Origin: Planctomycetaceae bacterium | Lineage (GTDB): Bacteria; Planctomycetota; Planctomycetia; Pirellulales; Thermoguttaceae | Reading direction: 5' to 3' | Assembly (NCBI GenBank): GCA_031256755.1 | Contig: JAIRPZ010000143.1 | Location: 1 to 9,867 of the forward strand | DNA length: 9,867 nucleotides | Shown: in pieces, positions 4,723 through 9,867 of the stretch | Numbering within the stretch: position 1 is the first letter of the stretch | Layout: each line of letters starts with the position of its first letter | Made by a program: the position numbers and the translations under genes | Notes under the pieces: model-generated | The model's database searches: none | Told to the model about the DNA's origin: nothing | Seen by the model: only the letters and a program-made list of their open reading frames with translations

Positions 4723-7700
4723 ATGCCCGCTAACCAAGATGTAACACCGCCGCCGGAAATCATTACGGACGTTCTCAGTTACCTGAATTTCTCGTCAGGC
4801 AGCCGCGATCCGAAGTTTTTTCGGGCTATAAATTCTCTCTACCGGAACTTGCTCCCCAGCAATAAGGACTCCCGATGCGCCGCCCTGCGCATTATCGCCC
4901 TGCTCGAACAGCAACTCGCCGTCTTTGCCCGAAAATCCGAAGCATTTCACGCAGGCGAACAAGCCGGTCAGGTTCTCGCCCTCGTCAAAAATCATTTCCT
5001 GCCGGAATACCGCCAATTTCACGATGATTTACTCCATCATCAAACCGACGAAACCCTTTTCAATGCCTTTTTTCTTGCCAAAATTTTTGAAACCGTTTTG
5101 CGGCAGGGATCGCCATGGACAGAACACGGACGCATCGTTTCCGCCGTGATTGATACGCTTGATGATTACATCGGCTACCGTCCGGTGCCGGTTCTAGAAG
5201 GAGCCGAAAAACATCAGCCCTACTCGCACGAGTGGTGCGCTCCGATCCCGCTTTACATAGACAGTATCGGCATCGCTGCCGGCAGATATGAAAATCTCAT
5301 TAAGCAGGCGTTAAACATTCTGCGGGAAACCGATCCGCAAATTCTGCGGGCGGCTTACTTCGATCCCGATAAATTACAGGAAATCGTTCTCGATCCGCGT
5401 GCTTACGACTTTGATCATCCGGTCAACCGGAAACCGAATTATCATTTCGGTATGTGGGACCCGAATTTTATCGACAATGATGGTTTTTACCGCAGGTTTG
5501 TCATTCATCAGGTCACGGCGGACTGTATGCTCCGCCGGATCGAAACGGCTTATACCGGAGAATCTCACGCCGCCGATGCGCCGATGGAACATTTGCTTTA
5601 CGAAGCCGGTGCGGTTCTTGCCGGGACAATGTTAATGGGCAGCGGCGTTTGCGGCGACAATCCGTCCGCTTACGGTTCCGAAACATCGCTGAACGATTTA
5701 ATGCCGGTCATTGCCGATTACCGGGATCAGTTTTACAGCCAACTGATGCACAAAATTCCCGCCGCGATGAAACCGCGTCTTGCGGCAGAACAGCAGCGGC
5801 TTTTTCAGCCCTTCGGCGGCTGCCGGCAGGATTTGAACCGGCAAATGGCCAAACGGCGTGCCGACCAATTACAACGCATGAACCTTGCCCGGCTTTTTGC
5901 CCGCATGGGTTATGCCGATGCCGCAACAGAACAAACGGCAATTATTGCGGTGGCTTCGGCACGGATGATGACCGCAATGGACTGCCTGATCACCGATACG
6001 CATTTGAAAATTGATCAGGAACAATTAGACGAAGCGGCAGAAAATCTGCCGAAAATTGAAGACCTGCTGCGGCGGGGAATCTCCTGCGGTGCCGTGATCG
6101 ATCCATGGACAATTTACGGATTCGGCGGCGCATTCAATTTGTTTCATACCGTTGAAAATTCGATTCACGATCACCGGATCGATGATTTGATCAATATCCT
6201 CGAAGAAATTTTCGATTTGTACAGCCGGCTGCAAAAAGAAGCCGCCGCTTCGGGCAAGCGGGACTTGCAGGGAAAACTTTCCGACAAAATGAGCGATCTT
6301 GCCGGATGGTGGGATCAGTACGGAACAACGGAGGTGAGCAATCTTGACAGTTTTTCAGGCGATGAGGCGTGGGAATCCGCTGCCGTTGTTTCAACCGCTC
6401 TTGCCGCATGGCACAAAGCCGGTACGGCGGCGGGCGATGTGGCGTTTTGGAGCAAACATGTCGAGCGGTTCAAAACAACAAAAGCATTTGTACTGCTGGC
6501 AGAAGCCCTGCTCGATCAGCAAGACCCTGTCGCCTCGATGAATCTGATGATGTATTGGCTTGACCGGTCGGCCGAAATTCCGCTTGTAGAAGGAGATTAC
6601 TCATTCTATTCGATTGCACTGCGGTGGATGGATCAACTGTGGCGGCAGCCCGCGATGTTTCAGGAAGGCGGCAGCGGATTGCCGAAAGCGGGTTGGAAAC
6701 AAACCGTCAAAGAAGTCCCGCCGCTCGCCTTTACGGAAAAGTGGAATTTGACTCGCAAATTCTTTGAATTGACCGAAGCCAATGCGGATGCCTACTGGTA
6801 TGTGCCTTCTCTTGATCTTGATGACGATATGTTCGAAGGCGGTCAGGAGAAAAAAGGAAGCGGCAAAAAGAAACCGGAAGAAGACAACGGGAAGAGTGAC
6901 GAAAAATCCAATACGGCAAAACGGACAAGGAAGGACGACGATATTTACGGGGCGGCTTACGAGGATTTCACGTTTCAGGATTCGGCGGACGACGGCATTG
7001 ACGATATGCTGATGGACGCAGCGGCACCGGGCGGCGGGTTTCATCACCGGGACGAAGAACCGGCTATCGTTCCCGAAATCGATCGGATCAATGACCGCCT
7101 GATGTTCATTTCCACCATGTCGAAGTTATGGAAATTCGTTACCGAACACCTTGCCGGTTATTTGTGTGTGCCGAAAGATTCCGATTGGCAACTCCCCGCG
7201 GTCAAGGCGGAATCGGCTGACTTAACAGAGGATATGCAGGCGGAAATTGCGAAAAACATCAATGTCTGGCTTGCCCAAATTGAAACGTACAATACGGGTT
7301 TGGAACAGTTGCTGCGGCGGACTTCGGCGTACAAAGTACCGCCGCCGAGGGGAACAACGGATTCTCTCTTGGAATACGACCGGCATCGGGGAATGAAAGA
7401 AGTGCTGCTCGACCGGATTGTCTGGACAGTCGTAGAAGTCCGGGATGTCCGAATGGTGCTGGAATCGTACAACGGCACCGTACTGACAGAAGAAATGCAG
7501 AACGCCGGACGGGATGATTGGGAAATTGCCGTATTGAAAGCCAATACAGCGGTTTTCCGGTGCGATGTGAAAGCGTTGAAAAAACATTGGACGCACATTT
7601 TGAATGTGTTATCGAAAGAGACAATCCTCTATGTTCCGACTTCACGGGGGGGATCGGCAGCCGCTATTGTCCGCTGCCGGTCTATTCAGCAAGGGCTGCT

Positions 7701-8976
7701 CCGCCTTCTGGAAAACCTGCCCCGCCTTGGGTTGATCGTGGAATTGTTCAAACTGCTCGAAACGATTCAAATGATGGAAGAAATGAACACGGTGGCCCCC
7801 GGTGCCATTACGGAGTTTGACCGGCTTGTGGAAACTGCTGCCCGATCCCTGACAAAATGTGTTGTCGCTTCGGCAAAAACATGGAAGTTCAGCCGGAATG
7901 CCGAAAAGGAACGGCAAATACAGAATACGGCTTTGGTGGATTACATGGAAATGAGCATCGAGCATTTGCTGGCTTTTTGGCTTTCTCACAGCCGGCAAAT
8001 CCGTATCTCGCCGGTCGAGTCCCTTGTCGATAAAGAATACTGGCATGAAATCAAACAGATCGTGCAACTCTACGGGCATGACATTTTCACGCAGCAAAAT
8101 ATGGGGTTCGGCAACCTTCGGGCGATTCTGCATCAGGGAGTCGATAATTATTTGCAGTCGCTGATAAAAATCAAACAAGAAGAAGGGGAAACCCCGATTG
8201 CCGCAAAACTTCTCAAAGATTTGGAAACCGGCCGTATCCATTGGGAGGCTGCCGTTGCCGGTCTGGAGATTGTCTTTGAATCGATTGCCGAAAATTATGC
8301 CGAGTACGTGGATTACAACAGCACCACCACTCATTCAGACCGCGGTGAAAAGTTGTATATGCTTCTCGATATGCTTCGTGTGGAAGTCGGTTATGAGCGG
8401 GTTTCATGGAATTTGAAACCGGTGTATTGGGTTCATGATGCGATGATCCGTGCCGGCTGTGACGAAGCCGCGCTGCTTTGGGAGCGTGCGGTGGAAAGGC
8501 GGAGCAGCCATGCGGCGGAAGAACATCTCCGGCATTATCAGCGGTTGAGTGAAAAATACGGAATGTGGCTGCCGAGCGTTCATGAACGGTTGCAGGAACG
8601 GTTTGTACGTCCGCTGCAAATTGCCAGAATGTGCGGGTTAGTACCGAAAGCGATCCGGCAAATCCGGCAGGAAGGAACGGATACGGCTTTTGAAGAATTA
8701 CACCGGCAAATTGAGAATTTTGCAAAAAATCCGATGGGAGTCGGTTTTGAAATACCGGAGTGGCTTTCGGCACTGCAAAACGAGGTGATGACAACTCGGA
8801 CGGATACGGCTGCGGCTGCTGAAGACGATGACGGCGATGATCCCCGCGATGTGTTCAATTCTCCGCCGCACTTTGAGCAGGCATGTCTGACCAAACCGCA
8901 GTTGGACAAGATCATTCACGAACTCAACCAGCGGGAAAAATATTTGGAAGAACACAGAAGTTCGCAGAAAAATTAG
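4723..8976 (+). CDS. Very large soluble helical protein of unknown function, planctomycete type
   Basis: A 1417-residue protein with no signal peptide, transmembrane segment, nucleotide-binding loop or catalytic motif that I can recognise. It looks alpha-helical throughout. An N-terminal half (about 1-695) and a C-terminal half (about 775-1395) are joined by an acidic and lysine-rich linker (about 697-770: EKKGSGKKKPEED, then DDDIYGAAYEDFTFQDSADD). Blocks that look conserved include FDHPVNRKPNYHFGMWDP (230-247), QPFGGCRQDLN (from 362), VIDPWTIYGFGG (from 458), ENSIHDHR (478-485) and YNSTTTHSDRGEKLY (from 1198). I associate this arrangement with large uncharacterised planctomycete proteins, from memory only. 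I prefer ATG 4723 because the promoter -10 overlaps the alternative in-frame ATG at 4714; further upstream the open frame is only antisense to the hydrogenase. There is no Shine-Dalgarno. It is divergent from the hydrogenase with 120 bp between, which does not imply shared function. Confidence 0.9.
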   Translation: MPANQDVTPPPEIITDVLSYLNFSSGSRDPKFFRAINSLYRNLLPSNKDSRCAALRIIALLEQQLAVFARKSEAFHAGEQAGQVLALVKNHFLPEYRQFHDDLLHHQTDETLFNAFFLAKIFETVLRQGSPWTEHGRIVSAVIDTLDDYIGYRPVPVLEGAEKHQPYSHEWCAPIPLYIDSIGIAAGRYENLIKQALNILRETDPQILRAAYFDPDKLQEIVLDPRAYDFDHPVNRKPNYHFGMWDPNFIDNDGFYRRFVIHQVTADCMLRRIETAYTGESHAADAPMEHLLYEAGAVLAGTMLMGSGVCGDNPSAYGSETSLNDLMPVIADYRDQFYSQLMHKIPAAMKPRLAAEQQRLFQPFGGCRQDLNRQMAKRRADQLQRMNLARLFARMGYADAATEQTAIIAVASARMMTAMDCLITDTHLKIDQEQLDEAAENLPKIEDLLRRGISCGAVIDPWTIYGFGGAFNLFHTVENSIHDHRIDDLINILEEIFDLYSRLQKEAAASGKRDLQGKLSDKMSDLAGWWDQYGTTEVSNLDSFSGDEAWESAAVVSTALAAWHKAGTAAGDVAFWSKHVERFKTTKAFVLLAEALLDQQDPVASMNLMMYWLDRSAEIPLVEGDYSFYSIALRWMDQLWRQPAMFQEGGSGLPKAGWKQTVKEVPPLAFTEKWNLTRKFFELTEANADAYWYVPSLDLDDDMFEGGQEKKGSGKKKPEEDNGKSDEKSNTAKRTRKDDDIYGAAYEDFTFQDSADDGIDDMLMDAAAPGGGFHHRDEEPAIVPEIDRINDRLMFISTMSKLWKFVTEHLAGYLCVPKDSDWQLPAVKAESADLTEDMQAEIAKNINVWLAQIETYNTGLEQLLRRTSAYKVPPPRGTTDSLLEYDRHRGMKEVLLDRIVWTVVEVRDVRMVLESYNGTVLTEEMQNAGRDDWEIAVLKANTAVFRCDVKALKKHWTHILNVLSKETILYVPTSRGGSAAAIVRCRSIQQGLLRLLENLPRLGLIVELFKLLETIQMMEEMNTVAPGAITEFDRLVETAARSLTKCVVASAKTWKFSRNAEKERQIQNTALVDYMEMSIEHLLAFWLSHSRQIRISPVESLVDKEYWHEIKQIVQLYGHDIFTQQNMGFGNLRAILHQGVDNYLQSLIKIKQEEGETPIAAKLLKDLETGRIHWEAAVAGLEIVFESIAENYAEYVDYNSTTTHSDRGEKLYMLLDMLRVEVGYERVSWNLKPVYWVHDAMIRAGCDEAALLWERAVERRSSHAAEEHLRHYQRLSEKYGMWLPSVHERLQERFVRPLQIARMCGLVPKAIRQIRQEGTDTAFEELHRQIENFAKNPMGVGFEIPEWLSALQNEVMTTRTDTAAAAEDDDGDDPRDVFNSPPHFEQACLTKPQLDKIIHELNQREKYLEEHRSSQKN

Positions 8977-8995
8977 GGCGTTTTTGCATGGCGAA

Positions 8996-9114
8996 AATTC
9001 CTGAACGTACTCATAAAAGACCTGCCACTTTCGTGCGACTTCGGCTTGGAATGTCCCGCTGGTGTAGTCATTGATGATACGTTCACGAAGATCATCAGAA
9101 AAGGCTCGCGGCAT
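8996..9114 (-). pseudogene. Truncated IS630-family transposase, N-terminal stub
   Basis: From the ATG at 9112-9114 the minus strand reads MPRAFSDDLRERIIND followed by GTFQAEVARKWQV, which is the N-terminal helix-turn-helix of IS630-type transposases (which normally run to about 300 residues or more with a DDE catalytic domain). A strong ribosome site, AAGGAG at 9121-9126, lies six nt before the ATG, so the 5' end is intact. Resemblance fades after about 40 residues (near 8996), where the frame enters sequence antisense to the end of the large protein gene; the whole catalytic domain is missing. The remnant abuts the large gene, whose stop is 19 nt away, and may mark an old deletion. It cannot encode an active transposase. 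Confidence 0.65.
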
Positions 9115-9162
9115 CGATTACTCCTTGAAAGATGCTTGATAAATAAATGTGAAAATGACATT

Positions 9163-9177
9163 AGACCAGTTATATTA
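9163..9177 (+). repeat. Left terminal inverted repeat of the IS5-family remnant
   Basis: AGACCAGTTATATTA. Compared with the reverse complement of the right end (AGCCCTGTTGCGCAA), seven of the first nine bases agree. The trinucleotide ATT directly outside (9160-9162) repeats outside the other end. Confidence 0.55.
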
Positions 9178-9192
9178 CAGGAGTGAACAGCG

Positions 9193-9668
9193 ATCACGGA
9201 GTACCAAATGCAGCGTGTTGAAAATGCTCTCAAGATGAAAGACGAACAATATCAAACGAGTTCGACGAAAAATTGCCCGGCGGAGAAGTTGTTGTTGATG
9301 TAGCCCGAATATTCCCTTGAGAGATCGAAAACAAGCAAGACGGCTGGTACTCCGGTAAAAAAAGACACACGATTAAATCGCCGATCGTGATTAGCCATCA
9401 GACGTTTTTGATTTATTGTATTCATCAGGACAAAGGTAAAGTTCATGCGAATAGTGCGATATCGATTAAGAAGAAAAAGAACAAGGAGTTGACGGATGAA
9501 GAAAAGTATTTTAATCATAAATTATCGCCGAAACGTGTCTTGGCAGAACACGTTAATGCGAAGATAAAAGCATTTAAAATGATGTCGTATCCGTACCGCA
9601 ACAGACGCAGGAGACATCTGCTGCGTGCTGACAGGCGGGGTATTATTAACACAGAAACACAAATCTGA
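9193..9668 (+). pseudogene. Degraded IS5-family (DDE) transposase gene
   Basis: Three transposase pieces can be read. The first (frame from 9193, where ATC may be a mutated ATG after AGGAG) gives TEYQMQRVENALKMKDEQYQ and ends at a stop near 9302. The second, in another frame, gives GEVVVDVARIFP, a TGA at 9318-9320, then KQDGWYSGKKRHTIKSP, the hallmark block around the first catalytic Asp. The third continues in that frame from about 9440: KKKKNKELTDEEKYFNHKLS, then EHVNAKIKAFKMM and YRNRRRRH, the conserved C-terminal region, ending at 9668. The second catalytic Asp (expected after GKVH) and the segment behind it are missing. One stop, a frame change and two internal deletions mean it is dead; a partner transposase would be needed to move it. 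Confidence 0.7.
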
Positions 9669-9669
9669 G

Positions 9670-9684
9670 TTGCGCAACAGGGCT
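9670..9684 (+). repeat. Right terminal inverted repeat of the IS5-family remnant
   Basis: TTGCGCAACAGGGCT ends the element two bases after the transposase remnant's stop codon. It is followed by ATT (9685-9687), matching the trinucleotide before the left end. Confidence 0.55.
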
Positions 9685-9717
9685 ATTCATCAATATTCCA
9701 TTATCAATTAAAATATG

Positions 9718-9730
9718 TCTACTCGGTAGA
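9718..9730 (-). terminator. Weak terminator candidate for the right-edge gene
   Basis: TCTAC-CGA-GTAGA on the minus strand is a five-pair hairpin with a three-base loop, 25 nt beyond the stop of the partial gene and followed by CATATTTTAATT. The stem is short and the T-run brief, so this is tentative. Confidence 0.3.
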
Positions 9731-9754
9731 AGAGTTGGCTTACTGCCGAAACCC

Positions 9755-9867
9755 CTAAAACGCCGTCCGCAGCCGCAGGAAAACACTGTCCGCCGGCTGA
9801 ACCCGCGAGTGTTCAATCGTCCGGTCAACCGCATAACCAACTTCGATACCAAGCGTCACACCACAAC
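9755..9867 (-). CDS. C-terminal end of a possible outer-membrane beta-barrel protein (partial)
   Basis: A minus-strand frame enters from the right edge and stays open for 37 codons to a TAG at 9755-9757. It reads GVTLGIEVGYAVDRTIEHSR and ends in DSVFLRLRTAF. Alternating hydrophobic and polar residues in two likely strands, and a final Phe with Val, Leu and Leu at -9, -7 and -5, are the usual signature of an outer-membrane barrel C-terminus (position -3 is Thr). The start and most of the protein are outside the window, so the family is unknown. Codon use (CGG, CCG, GCG) matches the resident genes better than the competing minus frame at 9646-9852. The IS5-family remnant lies just downstream. 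Confidence 0.5.
   Translation of the reverse strand, partial: CGVTLGIEVGYAVDRTIEHSRVQPADSVFLRLRTAF

Larger units (their letters stand above)
9163..9684 (+). mobile_element. Internally deleted IS5-family (ISL2-like) element
   Basis: The element is bounded by imperfect terminal inverted repeats (AGACCAGTTATATTA at the left, TTGCGCAACAGGGCT at the right) and flanked by ATT on both sides (9160-9162 and 9685-9687), a 3-bp target duplication as expected for the ISL2 group. Inside are recognisable pieces of a DDE transposase of this type, with the middle parts missing. At 522 bp it is clearly shorter than the roughly 850-950 bp I would expect of an intact relative. It is AT-richer than the surrounding genes and inserted just upstream of the IS630 stub. 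Confidence 0.7.

Noticed and set aside
7642..8794. Long minus-strand open frames (up to 230 codons) inside the large gene
   Set aside because: They overlap a continuous 1417-codon frame with coherent helical protein character and have no homology-like features of their own.
9252..9518. Minus-strand open frame inside the IS5-family remnant
   Set aside because: The plus strand carries clear transposase blocks (YSGKKRHTIKS, YRNRRRRH); the antisense frame is a shadow.
9387..9668. Treating the 93-codon plus-strand frame as an intact small gene
   Set aside because: It is only the tail of a transposase; similarity extends upstream through a stop codon at 9318-9320, so it is part of a pseudogene.
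9646..9852. Minus-strand ATG-initiated frame at the right edge
   Set aside because: It runs across the end of the insertion element and is rich in Arg/Cys; the overlapping frame ending at 9755 has a coherent barrel-like C-terminus.
1..9867. CRISPR array, defence island, tRNA/rRNA or riboswitch
   Set aside because: No regularly spaced repeats, no cloverleaf or rRNA-like segment, and no long structured leader were seen; the only repeats are the short arrays and insertion-element ends listed.

Overview
The window suggests an anaerobic bacterium, most likely a member of the Planctomycetota or a close relative. GC is moderate, with heavy use of CGG and CCG codons. The clues are a very large soluble helical protein whose conserved blocks I associate with uncharacterised planctomycete proteins, a small lipoprotein ending in SLEDFFNKPRV, a stand-alone rod-binding (FlgJ N-terminal type) protein, and an [FeFe]-hydrogenase catalytic subunit. 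The lineage call is inference from protein character; no marker gene is present.

Layout, left to right. Bases 1-384 hold no confident gene: there is a good minus-strand promoter (162-189), a possible membrane-protein frame running off the left edge, a 14-bp tandem repeat (307-363) and a terminator (366-392). Next, on the minus strand, come an HtrA/DegP-type periplasmic serine protease (385-1479) and a small lipoprotein (1616-1819). A divergent AT-rich gap separates these from a plus-strand flagellar rod-binding protein (2055-2477). That gene converges on a 680-aa [FeFe] hydrogenase (minus, 2560-4602), with a hairpin between them. Divergent from the hydrogenase is a 1417-aa protein of unknown function (plus, 4723-8976). 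The last 900 bases are a small graveyard of mobile DNA: a truncated IS630-type transposase stub (minus, 8996-9114), then an internally deleted IS5-family (ISL2-like) element (9163-9684) with recognisable terminal inverted repeats and a 3-bp ATT target duplication. At the right edge is the C-terminal end of a minus-strand, beta-barrel-like protein (9755-9867).

The genes do not form one operon or pathway. They are mostly single transcription units facing each other: protease and lipoprotein act in the cell envelope, the rod-binding protein in the flagellar basal body, the hydrogenase in cytoplasmic NAD(P)H/ferredoxin-linked H2 metabolism. Most starts lack a Shine-Dalgarno sequence. Three candidate promoters share an extended -10 of the form TGnTA(A/C)AAT, and the one for the large protein sits so that its transcript would start at or within a base of the ATG (leaderless). 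No tRNA, rRNA, CRISPR array or defence system was seen. The least explained item is the 1417-aa protein.
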